Below are positions 53,551-61,568 of a DNA stretch of 64,000 nucleotides, in pieces (positions within the stretch are counted from its first letter, which is position 1; every line of letters starts with the position of its first letter). The stretch spans positions 1-64,000 of the forward strand of contig JBAZSJ010000013.1 in assembly GCA_041662485.1 (NCBI GenBank). Reading direction: 5' to 3'. The notes beneath the pieces are model-generated. The model was not told the DNA's origin and did not search any database. It worked only from the letters and a program-made list of their open reading frames with translations. A program made the translations under genes and the position numbers. This DNA is from Rariglobus sp041662485 (GTDB lineage: Bacteria > Verrucomicrobiota > Verrucomicrobiia > Opitutales > Opitutaceae).

Positions 53551-53623
53551 TGTAGGAGCGGCTTTACGCCGCGATGACGCGCTCAGCGCGCCTCCGGAAT
53601 CGCGGCGTAAAGCCGCTCCTACA
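53551..53623. repeat. 73-bp perfect inverted repeat with GTAG ends
   Basis: 25-bp perfect arms starting TGTAGGAGCGGCTTTACGCC and ending in the complementary GGCGTAAAGCCGCTCCTACA, with a 23-base spacer holding a GCGCG...CGCGC stem. GTAGGAGCGGC-type repeats are a known REP family in other phyla. It lies upstream of the chorismatase gene. Confidence 0.88.
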
Positions 53624-53846
53624 TTCAATCCAAAGCCAGCTTCGTATTGGTATTGGACCCCATGCGAATAAAGGGTGAAGGAAGTCATAAGATCAGTGAG
53701 GAACACCGACAGATGAAACCTCATGCGGTTCGACCCTTTACCTTAAAAGTTTTCCGGCCAGAAACGAGTCCCAGTCCGGCGCGATTTGATCGCTCCAAGA
53801 AAATCAACAGCCAGGGACCCTCGGCGCATCCCACACGTTAGCAAAA

Positions 53847-54242
53847 ATGAAATATCTCATTCCATTTCTTTTAGCCGCAGTCGTAACCATGACCGGCTGC
53901 CGCAAGCCGGAAATAACCTCAAAACTGGAACCATTTATTATCACGGGAACGCCTTCCGCGATATACGAAATGGTCCGGCCAAAAATCCAGAGGATTATTC
54001 CAACCCAAACCGAAATCGTAAGGATCGATAATGACACCGGAATGATTCTCCGATTTTCTATTAAGAGCCCAACTGACGGCTCAGTGCGACTTGTGGAAGT
54101 TAATATTCAAAAGATAGATAGTAGAGATTCTCGCATTTTAATCTCCTCCGAACAGTTTTCATTCTTTCCAAAGGAAAATCACGATTCGATAGATTCCGGC
54201 GTCGAACTTATGATCTCCAAGGAATTCACACCCGGCAGCTAA
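53847..54242 (+). CDS. Hypothetical lipoprotein, AT-rich
   Basis: 131 residues. Signal with lipobox VVTMTGC (Cys at about 18). The mature part is beta-rich (FIITGTPSAIYEMV, GMILRFSIKSP) with no family I recognise. The region 53640-54245 is clearly AT-richer than its surroundings, a sign of foreign origin. Function unknown. The stretch 53640-53846 holds no gene I can support. Confidence 0.6.
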   Translation: MKYLIPFLLAAVVTMTGCRKPEITSKLEPFIITGTPSAIYEMVRPKIQRIIPTQTEIVRIDNDTGMILRFSIKSPTDGSVRLVEVNIQKIDSRDSRILISSEQFSFFPKENHDSIDSGVELMISKEFTPGS

Positions 54243-54253
54243 ATATTTCACCC

Positions 54254-54733
54254 ATGAAAACAGTCTCCATCCCCGCCCTGCCGGAAACCGAAGGTCGCTC
54301 GCCCACCGGCAAATATCACTCGTTTTCCAAGGACATCTCGCTAGCCCTCGGCGGCATCAAAGACACCGGCGCGTGGGGCGGCGGACACCCCTTCGATCTT
54401 CAGCAACGCCACGTTCCCGCCGGTGCCTCGGTCTGCCCACTCCACGCGCACACGTTGCAATGGGAGCTTTTCGTCGTCCTTGCCGGCACCGCCACCGTCC
54501 GCACCGGTGACGGCACGAAGACCGTCGTCAAAACCGGCGACACGTTCGTCCAGCCGCCCGGCACCGCCCACCAGATCACCAACACCGGCACGGAGGACTT
54601 CGTGTTCTTCGTCATCGCCGACAACCTGCCCGTGGACAGCACCTACTATCCCGAATCGGATAAGTGGCAGATCAAGCCCCAGCGAAAACTCTTTCGCATG
54701 ACCGAGGTGGATTACTTCGACGGCGAGGAGTGA
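54254..54733 (+). CDS. Cupin-domain protein
   Basis: 159 residues. Cupin 2 fold with CPLHAHTLQWELFVVLAGT (His pair and Glu metal ligands) and the second motif HQITNTGTEDFVFFVIADNL. Small cupins act as sugar isomerases, dioxygenases or ligand sensors; nothing indicates which. Only 11 bases separate it from the lipoprotein gene. Confidence 0.9.
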   Translation: MKTVSIPALPETEGRSPTGKYHSFSKDISLALGGIKDTGAWGGGHPFDLQQRHVPAGASVCPLHAHTLQWELFVVLAGTATVRTGDGTKTVVKTGDTFVQPPGTAHQITNTGTEDFVFFVIADNLPVDSTYYPESDKWQIKPQRKLFRMTEVDYFDGEE

Positions 54734-54746
54734 TCCGCAGGCAGCC

Positions 54747-56519
54747 TTACGGCACGAGCACCAATACGTTCACGCGCTCAAGTTCGATGGCGGCCTCCGG
54801 CAGAAGCCACCCTTGTCCCTCCGCCGCCAGAATCACCAGACGGCGCTTTTCTCCCGACGACAACGCCACGTCGACTGTGATCGTGCCCTGCCCCATGTTC
54901 TTCACCTTTCCCGCAACGAACACATGATCGCGCAGTCCCGCGTTGATGGCGGCCACCTCCTCCCAACGATCTCCCATCTCCATTTCCACCGCCTTTCTGT
55001 CGGAGGAAATTCTCAGTTTCACTCCGTCGGCTTCCGGCGATTCCTTGGACCAAGACCGCATCTCAATATAGGCCGCACTCCCAAATCCATCGGTCGTCAA
55101 GTTCGTCGCCAAGAGCTGAAAGTGTTCGTTGTTGGATCTGTCCCCTCCGGTCACCTTCAACCATTGGCATACCTCTTCGCCAAACCCCCAGCGGTCCGTG
55201 CGCTTCGCCGGTTCTGTTTTAAGCCACAATGCTAGGCGCGCATGCATGCCCGCGGAACGATGGCGTCTTTGCAGGTAGTCCATCGTTGATCTAAGGCTTG
55301 TGTAGTCCTCGCCGGACAACACCTGCGGCTTCGGATGCATCACGCCCGCCTCCAGCAATCCATGACTGGTGAGCAACCGGTCGAGACGCGCCAGTTGGGA
55401 GCGCTCCGCCACCGCGAACAATCCCACCGGCCCCGCCGCCGCGACCGCGCACAGGATGCACAGGGACACCGGGATCAACCGCAATGATCGCCGCGCCACC
55501 TCGCCCGTGCCGAAATAGACGCCGATCACCACCAGCCATCCCGCCAGGACCAGCCCCGCATAACGCGATTCGGTCAACCCGTAGTCGTTCACCCGCTCCA
55601 GCACGGCAAACGCGAGCAGTCCCGCCATCGGCACCAGCAGCCGCGCAAACCAGCGCGTGAAAATTTCCGCCCAACGAAGCCCCGTCCCCGCCAGCAGCAA
55701 GACCGCGAGCAAGCCCACGACCGCCAAGCCCAGCACGGGTGCCGCCACCCAGCCCTCCGGCCACCGGTGCACCACCGCAATCTTGATGGCATACGGATAC
55801 AAAATCCCCAGATAAACCACGGCCAGCGGCAGCAGCACGCCGCCGGCGAAAATCCGCAGCCCTCGCGAGGGTTCCAGTTCGGCCTGCTCCCCGGCCGCCG
55901 TGCGAGGCACGCCCGCCAGCAGAAAAAGCGGATGAAAGCCCACCGTCACCAACAGCCACAGCTGCATGTATCGGTCGCTCTCCAGTTCAAACTCAAACAG
56001 CTGCGCCGCACTCGACATGGCCAGCGCCAGACCCGCGAAGAAAACCACGGCATACAGCACGCCCAGCCAGAACCGCGAAAACAAGACCCAGTTGAACGAC
56101 CAAAACGCCCGTTGGCTCCCGTGTCTCGCCCCCGAGGCCACACCCAGATGAAGCGCCAACGCGATCACCACGGTGCGCACCCACACGGAATCAGGAACGC
56201 CCCCGTCCTCCGCCGGAAGCGTCGCCCAATAACCGGCCAGCAGGATCGAGCCGAGCGCCTGCAACAACCAGATGCGCGACCGCACCCAGCCCCGGCTTTC
56301 GCCCGCAATCACGATAAACACGCCGAGCGGCACACCCAACGCGACCGCCAGCGCCACCCGCTGCCACGGCCACTCCGCATCACCCTTCATCTCGACCACA
56401 ACGAGCAGCACGCCCAACGTCACGAGGGCCGAAAGCACGGCCAGGGGAAAGCGGGCGAGCGCCCGCGCCACGCCGTCAATGATCTTCGCCGCACCAGCCG
56501 CCAACCGGGGTTTCATCAT
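54747..56519 (-). CDS. Large multi-pass membrane protein (DUF4153-like)
   Basis: 590 residues from ATGATG at 56519. About ten membrane helices fill residues 15-395 (LAVLSALVTLGVLLVVVEM, VVYLGILYPYAIKIAVVHRW, LLVPMAGLLAFAVLERVN), followed by a soluble C-terminal region of about 180 residues with short beta segments. The helix pattern and the K-I-A-V-x-x-R-W-P-EGWV stretch resemble DUF4153 proteins; no function known. Convergent with the cupin gene. Confidence 0.7.
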   Translation of the reverse strand: MMKPRLAAGAAKIIDGVARALARFPLAVLSALVTLGVLLVVVEMKGDAEWPWQRVALAVALGVPLGVFIVIAGESRGWVRSRIWLLQALGSILLAGYWATLPAEDGGVPDSVWVRTVVIALALHLGVASGARHGSQRAFWSFNWVLFSRFWLGVLYAVVFFAGLALAMSSAAQLFEFELESDRYMQLWLLVTVGFHPLFLLAGVPRTAAGEQAELEPSRGLRIFAGGVLLPLAVVYLGILYPYAIKIAVVHRWPEGWVAAPVLGLAVVGLLAVLLLAGTGLRWAEIFTRWFARLLVPMAGLLAFAVLERVNDYGLTESRYAGLVLAGWLVVIGVYFGTGEVARRSLRLIPVSLCILCAVAAAGPVGLFAVAERSQLARLDRLLTSHGLLEAGVMHPKPQVLSGEDYTSLRSTMDYLQRRHRSAGMHARLALWLKTEPAKRTDRWGFGEEVCQWLKVTGGDRSNNEHFQLLATNLTTDGFGSAAYIEMRSWSKESPEADGVKLRISSDRKAVEMEMGDRWEEVAAINAGLRDHVFVAGKVKNMGQGTITVDVALSSGEKRRLVILAAEGQGWLLPEAAIELERVNVLVLVP

Positions 56520-56685
56520 CACACGGCAGAGAAAAACCTCCGCAGACGCAAACCACATCCGGGCGCATTGCCATTCGCCCAAATGCGAAGGCCTCCGTTC
56601 GCAAAAGGGCATCCTGCGGAAACTTTACCAGCCCTTAACGATTTTCCTCCCCAAGCTCACAATCCATTAAAACAGGTGTGGTGAA

Positions 56686-56850
56686 ATGTGCGGTATGAAC
56701 TCCCTTACCTCCTCTCCCTCCTCCTCGATCCAGTCGTCCGTCTCCGAAGAACCATTCACCCCGTTCCACTGGCTGCTGGTGCTCGGGTTTCCTCCCTCCC
56801 TCGCCGCCCACGTCCTCGCGCCGGACACGTTTCAGGCGGACGATGTCTAA
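56686..56850 (+). CDS. Possible 54-residue small protein
   Basis: Short frame (alternative ATG at 56695) with a Ser-rich start and a hydrophobic middle (FTPFHWLLVLGFPPSLAAHV). No family recognised and no strong ribosome-binding site. Listed because the gap 56520-56876 otherwise has no gene; it could be chance. Confidence 0.2.
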   Translation: MCGMNSLTSSPSSSIQSSVSEEPFTPFHWLLVLGFPPSLAAHVLAPDTFQADDV

Positions 56851-56876
56851 CCCGTCGGCCGGCCGGTCGGCGCGCC

Positions 56877-57491
56877 TCACTCCAGCAGCAGAGCCACTTG
56901 CTGGCCGGGGCCATGCACGCCCTCGATGAGAATGCCCTCGACGTCCGCCGTCTTGGACGGGCCGGTGCAAAAAATGATGTTCGGGTCGTCGGCCAGTTGC
57001 GTCACCGCGTGCTGGAGATCGAGGTGGATCTGCGCGCGATCGAGCACGGCGATGTGCGCCCACGGCGTCAGCGCGGCGAGGCGGCTGGAGGTCGCGGCAT
57101 CGGTGAAGATGAGCGTGCCCGTCTCGGCAACGGCGCCGGCGGCGCGGGTGATGCCGAACTGGTAGTCGTCCACGCGCGTGCGGTCGAAGGTCGTCTCGAC
57201 CGTGAAGCCCGCGGGGAACGCGGACTGCAACCGCGGCCAGAGCAGGGGATCACAGTAGCCGTGGGTCCAGTTGTTCTGCACGAGCCAGGCGACGAGCGCG
57301 GGGGCGCCTTCGAGCGGGAGGCCGTTGACGAGCTTCATGCGCGCCTGAAAGAGCGTCCACGCATCCACGTCGCCGCGCAGGGTGCGCATGTGGATGAGTT
57401 CGTTGTCCCAGTCAGGCAGCGAGGCGCGCTGGTGGAGCGGCGCGAGGGCGCCGCGGACACGGGAGAGAATGGCTTCGCGATCAGCGCTCAT
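56877..57491 (-). CDS. lutC: Lactate utilisation protein C (LUD domain)
   Basis: 204 residues, last gene of lutABC on the minus strand. LUD fold: VDDYQFGITRAAGAVAETGT, LTPWAHIAVLDRAQIHLDL, IIFCTGPSKTADVEGILIEG, VHGPGQQVALLLE. With LutA and LutB it oxidises L-lactate to pyruvate. ATG overlaps the lutB stop (ATGA). Confidence 0.93.
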   Translation of the reverse strand: MSADREAILSRVRGALAPLHQRASLPDWDNELIHMRTLRGDVDAWTLFQARMKLVNGLPLEGAPALVAWLVQNNWTHGYCDPLLWPRLQSAFPAGFTVETTFDRTRVDDYQFGITRAAGAVAETGTLIFTDAATSSRLAALTPWAHIAVLDRAQIHLDLQHAVTQLADDPNIIFCTGPSKTADVEGILIEGVHGPGQQVALLLE

Positions 57492-58939
57492 AGTATGTTC
57501 CCCGGTAGGGCGGGACCGCTGGGCCCGCCGCGAGAGACGTTCGGCGCGCCCAGCGGTCGCGCCCTACCCTTCATCCATTTCCTGAAATCGCCGCCTTTCC
57601 ATTCGGGCAGCGAACGCTTGTTTTCCCAGGCGCGCAGCGCGGGGATGGGCAGGAGTTTCGTGGGGAGGTGGTTGATGATCTTGCCGCCTACGAGCGCGGC
57701 TTTCCACACGGTCGGCTGCGAGGCGAGCAGCGCCCACGGACCCATCGGCGGCATGCCGGGCGACGGAACGTGCGCTTGCTTGCCCTTGTCGCGCAAGCGC
57801 AGAAGCAGGTCGGGAATGGGAATGTTGACGGGGCACACTTCGTTGCACGCGCCGCAGAGGGACGAGGCCTTGGGCAGGTCGGCGAACGCAGGGAAATTCT
57901 TGCCGGCGAGGAGCGGCGTGAGCACGGCGCCGACGGGGCCGGGGTAAACGCTGCGGTAGGCGTGTCCGCTGGCCTGGCGGTAGACGGGACACACGTTGAG
58001 GCACGCGCCGCAACGGATGCAGCGCAGGATCTCGCGGCACTCGCTGGCGAGAACGTCGGTGCGGCCGTTGTCCACGAAGATGACGTGCATCTCCTCCGGT
58101 CCGTCGGGCTGCGCGGCGGACTTCGGGCCGGTGATGAACTCGGTGTAGACGGTGAGCTGCTGGCCGGTGGCGGAGCGGGCGAGGAGGTTGAGCAGGAGGG
58201 CGAGGTCGCGGTCGCGCGGGAGGATTTTCTCGATGCCGACCATCGCGATGTGGGTCTTGGCGGCGGCAAGGCAGAAGCGGGAGTTGCCCTCGTTGGTCAC
58301 GAGCACGAGGCGTCCGCTCTCGGCGGAGATGAAGTTGGCGCCGGTGAGGGCGACGTCGGCCTCCAGATATTTTTTGCGCAGGTGGACGCGGGCGCGCTGC
58401 GTGATCGTCTGTGGGTCGTCGTTGTAGGCGCCGAGGCCGTGCTTCTCGAAAGATACGGCGATGTCGCGGCGGTTTTTGTGGATGATCGGTTTGACGAGGT
58501 GCGAGGGGTGGTCGCCGTCGATCTGAATGATGAACTCGCCGAGGTCGGTCTCGACGCACTCCACGCCGTTTTTCTCCAGGAAATGGCCGAGCTCGGTCTC
58601 CTCGGAGACCATGGTCTTCGACTTCACCATCTTCTTCGCGTTGCGGGCGCGCATGATGTCGAGGACCGCCTGGTTGGCGGCCTCGGCGGTGGCGGCCCAG
58701 TGGACGATCACGCCGTTGGCCTGGAGCTTCGCCTCGACCTGCGGGAGGTAGGTGTCGAGGTTTTCGACGACGTGCTGCTTGATCTCGCCGGCGACGACAC
58801 GGAGGCGGTTGGGATCCTCGAAGTGGTCGAAAAGGGTCTTGGTGCGCGCGTCGTAGCCCTTCTTGGAGCCGTCATACACGGCGGCCTGGGTGGAGGGCTT
58901 GAGATTCGCCGCGAACTGGTCGATGGCCTGAAATTTCAT
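57488..58939 (-). CDS. lutB: Lactate utilisation Fe-S protein B
   Basis: 483 residues. N-terminal LUD-like domain (VKSKTMVSEETELGHFLEKN, LTGANFISAESGRLVLVTNE) followed by two [4Fe-4S] motifs CIRCGACLNVCPVYRQASGH and CGACNEVCPVNIPIPDLLL. Electron-transfer core of the L-lactate oxidase. The last 26 residues (GRARPLGAPN ... LPGNIL) are encoded by an inverted GTAG repeat and are absent from the normal family end at FRKWMK; the frame and the ATGA coupling to lutC were kept. Confidence 0.93.
   Translation of the reverse strand: MKFQAIDQFAANLKPSTQAAVYDGSKKGYDARTKTLFDHFEDPNRLRVVAGEIKQHVVENLDTYLPQVEAKLQANGVIVHWAATAEAANQAVLDIMRARNAKKMVKSKTMVSEETELGHFLEKNGVECVETDLGEFIIQIDGDHPSHLVKPIIHKNRRDIAVSFEKHGLGAYNDDPQTITQRARVHLRKKYLEADVALTGANFISAESGRLVLVTNEGNSRFCLAAAKTHIAMVGIEKILPRDRDLALLLNLLARSATGQQLTVYTEFITGPKSAAQPDGPEEMHVIFVDNGRTDVLASECREILRCIRCGACLNVCPVYRQASGHAYRSVYPGPVGAVLTPLLAGKNFPAFADLPKASSLCGACNEVCPVNIPIPDLLLRLRDKGKQAHVPSPGMPPMGPWALLASQPTVWKAALVGGKIINHLPTKLLPIPALRAWENKRSLPEWKGGDFRKWMKGRARPLGAPNVSRGGPSGPALPGNIL
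57504..57568. repeat. GTAGGGCG inverted repeat forming the lutB 3' end
   Basis: Arms GGTAGGGCGGGACCGCTGGG and the complementary CCCAGCGGTCGCGCCCTACC (one mismatch) around a 20-odd-base spacer. REP-like GTAG ends; stem differs from the main family. Confidence 0.85.
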
Positions 58940-58950
58940 GGGGGCGCGGA

Positions 58951-59718
58951 TCAGAGCAGGTTGCCGTTCTTGAGGGCGTCGCGAAGGACCTGGACGAAGT
59001 GCTGCGTCTTGATCGGCTTGCCTTCCTTTTCGGAGAGGCCGCCGAGGTGCATCATGCAGCTCATGTCGCCGGAAACGAGGACGGACGGGTTGGCCTTGCG
59101 GATGTGGTCGAGCTTCAGGTCGCCCATCGCGCCGGAGATATTGGGAAACGTCACCGAGAACGTGCCGCCGAAGCCGCAGCATTGCTCGGCCTCGCCGAAG
59201 GGAACGAGGGTGGTTCCGGCGATGGACGACAGGAGTGCGGTGGCCGCCTCGCCGCTCTTGGAACCGCGCGAGTGGCAGGAGCGGTGGAACGCCACGACCG
59301 CATCGTAGCGGCCCGGCCAGGTGGTGATGCCGAGACCGTTGACGATGAAGTCTCCCAGTTCCCACGTGCGGTGGCCGAGCGCCTTGACGTCGGCGAGATC
59401 GGGTTCCTTTTCGAATTCGAGAATCGCCCCGTGAAACATCATCGCGGCGCAGGAACCGCTCGGCACGACCACGGGGGCGTCGCCCGCGAAGGTTTGCACG
59501 GTGTGCCGGACGACCTTGCGCGAGGCGTCCCAGTCGCCGCCGTTGAAAGCCGGCTGGCCGCAGCAGGTCTGCGACTCGGGAAACTCGACCGTGCAGCCGA
59601 GGTATTCGAGCACCTCCACCGTCGCACGCGCGACATCGTCATAAAACGCGTCGCACAAACAGGTGGCCATGAGCTGCACGCGTTTGCCGGTGGGACGAGG
59701 ACGGTCTTGGTTGAGCAT
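58951..59718 (-). CDS. lutA: Lactate utilisation protein A (CCG domains)
   Basis: 255 residues from the ATG at 59718 (another ATG 18 bases upstream). Two cysteine-rich CCG domains: FPESQTCCGQPAFNGGDWDA, SGSCAAMMFH, then FHRSCHSRG, EAEQCCGFGGTFSVTFPN, VSGDMSCMMHLGG. First gene of lutABC, divergent from rhamnulokinase with a 124-base shared promoter region. Confidence 0.93.
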   Translation of the reverse strand: MLNQDRPRPTGKRVQLMATCLCDAFYDDVARATVEVLEYLGCTVEFPESQTCCGQPAFNGGDWDASRKVVRHTVQTFAGDAPVVVPSGSCAAMMFHGAILEFEKEPDLADVKALGHRTWELGDFIVNGLGITTWPGRYDAVVAFHRSCHSRGSKSGEAATALLSSIAGTTLVPFGEAEQCCGFGGTFSVTFPNISGAMGDLKLDHIRKANPSVLVSGDMSCMMHLGGLSEKEGKPIKTQHFVQVLRDALKNGNLL

Positions 59719-59842
59719 GGAGGGGAATCGCACCAAGCTGCCCGCCTGAACCGTCAGGGCAACCCCGAACGAGATAGAATTTGAAAGTTTTTGGTAGATT
59801 TTGAGAGATTAGCCCGCCAGCTTTTTCCACCACCCTTTTCCC

Positions 59843-61279
59843 ATGCCCACCCCCGCCACTCTCTATTGTGCAGCCATCGACCTCGGAGCCACCAGCGGCC
59901 GCGTGATCCTCGGCACCTGGTCCAAAGGCAAACTCTCCCTCAACGAGGTCCACCGCTTCGCCAACGCCTTCCAGTCCATCGGCACGAATGATTACTGGAA
60001 CATCGTCGGCCTCTGGAACGAGATCCTCACCGGACTCGCCAAGGCCGTCGCCGCCCTCCCGCGCGGTGCCAAGCTCGCTTCCGTCGGCGTGGACACCTGG
60101 GGCGTGGACTACGCGCTCGTCAACGACGCCGGCCGCCTCGTTTTCCCCGTGCACGCCTACCGCGACGCCCGCACGCAGCCCGGCCTCAAGCGCCTGAGCG
60201 ACACCCGCGCCGCCCTCGAACGCATCTACGCCGCCACCGGTATTCCCGCCGTCTTCTACAACTCCTCGTTTCAACTCGAGGAAACCGTCGCCAGCTGCCC
60301 CGCCATCGAAGACCTCGCCACGCGCTGCCTCTTTCTTCCCGATTACTTCAACTACCTCCTCTCCGGCCGCATGGCCAACGAGCTCACCATCGCCAGCACC
60401 ACGCAGCTCCTCGACGTCCACTCGACCGACTGGTCCCGCGCCGCGCTCGATCATTTCCACCTTCCCGCGACGTGGTTTTCAAAACCCGTCCTCGCCGGCA
60501 CCAAGCTCGGCAAGGTCCGCAACATCCCCGCCCTCGCCTCGACCCAGGTCATCGCCGTCCCCGGCCACGACACCGCCTGCGCCTACGACGCCATGCCCGC
60601 CTCGCCCGACGGCACCGACCTCTTCCTGAGCTCCGGCACGTGGTCGCTCGTCGGCTTCGAGAGCGACACGCCCGTCCTCGGCGCCGAGGCCCTCGCCGCC
60701 CGCATCGCCAACGAACGCATCGGCGACGGCCGCTACCGTCCCCTCACCAACGTCATCGGCCTGTGGCTCCTCGAAGGCACGTTCAAGGACTTCGCCTCCC
60801 GCCCGACCAACAACGCCGGGTGGGCCAAGCTCATCGCCGCCGCCGAAAAACTTCCCGCCCCCGCCGCGCTGCTCGACGTCACCGATCCCGCGCTCACGAA
60901 CCCGAAGTCGATGAAGGCCACCATCGACGCCCAGTTGAAACGCCGCAAGCTCCGCGCCCCGCGCGACCTCGCCGGCTACGTCCGCCTCATCTGCGACTCG
61001 CTCGGCCAGGGCCACGCCAACGCGATGCGCGCGTTCGAGCGCCTCGCGAACAGAAAATTCAATCGCATCCTCATCGTCGGCGGCGGCTCGAAGAACCGCC
61101 TGCTCTGCCAGGCGACCGCCGACGCCTGCGGCGTGCCCGTCGTGTCGTTCGCCCTCGAAGGCACCGCCGTCGGCAACCTCGCCTCGCAGCTCATCTCGCT
61201 TGGCTCGGTGAAGGACCTGAAGACCTTCCGCACCCTCCTCGGAAAATCCCTCAAGCAGACGGTCTACGCCCCGCGTTAA
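59843..61279 (+). CDS. rhaB: Rhamnulokinase
   Basis: 478 residues. FGGY kinase fold: AIDLGATSGRVILGTWSKGK at the start, VGVDTWGVDYALV, IPAVFYNSSFQLEET, VPGHDTACAYDAMPA, LFLSSGTWSLVGFE, and ILIVGGGSKNRLLCQATADA. Phosphorylates L-rhamnulose using ATP; the aldolase step then gives DHAP and L-lactaldehyde. Oxidation of lactaldehyde yields L-lactate, the substrate of the divergent lut operon. Isomerase and aldolase are not in the window. Confidence 0.93.
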   Translation: MPTPATLYCAAIDLGATSGRVILGTWSKGKLSLNEVHRFANAFQSIGTNDYWNIVGLWNEILTGLAKAVAALPRGAKLASVGVDTWGVDYALVNDAGRLVFPVHAYRDARTQPGLKRLSDTRAALERIYAATGIPAVFYNSSFQLEETVASCPAIEDLATRCLFLPDYFNYLLSGRMANELTIASTTQLLDVHSTDWSRAALDHFHLPATWFSKPVLAGTKLGKVRNIPALASTQVIAVPGHDTACAYDAMPASPDGTDLFLSSGTWSLVGFESDTPVLGAEALAARIANERIGDGRYRPLTNVIGLWLLEGTFKDFASRPTNNAGWAKLIAAAEKLPAPAALLDVTDPALTNPKSMKATIDAQLKRRKLRAPRDLAGYVRLICDSLGQGHANAMRAFERLANRKFNRILIVGGGSKNRLLCQATADACGVPVVSFALEGTAVGNLASQLISLGSVKDLKTFRTLLGKSLKQTVYAPR

Positions 61280-61352
61280 CTCGCGCTGAAATTGGCCTCA
61301 GCCGCGTCCATGCAGCCGAGGTGAAGAGCCCTGTGACCGACGAAACCAAAAG

Positions 61353-61470
61353 CTAGAGCATTTCAAATAAAACTGTGGCCGCGAGCGCCAGCGAGTGGAC
61401 GAGCCACCACTCGCTGGCGCTCGCGGCTACGGTCGTTATAGCGGCTACGACATTTATTAAACCGCTCTAA
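61353..61470. repeat. Composite palindrome (CAAATAAAACTG ends) enclosing a REP pair
   Basis: Outer arms CTAGAGCATTTCAAATAAAA and the degraded complement ATTTATTAAACCGCTCTAA enclose a forward REP (61375-61398, GTGG foot) and a reverse REP (61407-61430). Same outer arms as at 40.4 kb, again in a convergent gap. Confidence 0.8.
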
Positions 61471-61471
61471 A

Positions 61472-61543
61472 AGGTGGACGGCGATCTCCGAGCGCCGTTG
61501 AAGCCGTCCGCCTGCCGAACGCGCTCGGAGATCGCGTCCACCT
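61472..61543. repeat. Inverted repeat, GGTGGACGGCGATCTCCGAG arms
   Basis: 72-bp hairpin: left AGGTGGACGGCGATCTCCGA, right TCGGAGATCGCGTCCACCT, one mismatch and a bulge. It follows the composite palindrome and precedes the stop of the cyclophilin/Ig gene by 26 bases. Confidence 0.75.
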
Positions 61544-61568
61544 CATATTCAACTGCATGGTGCCGGGC

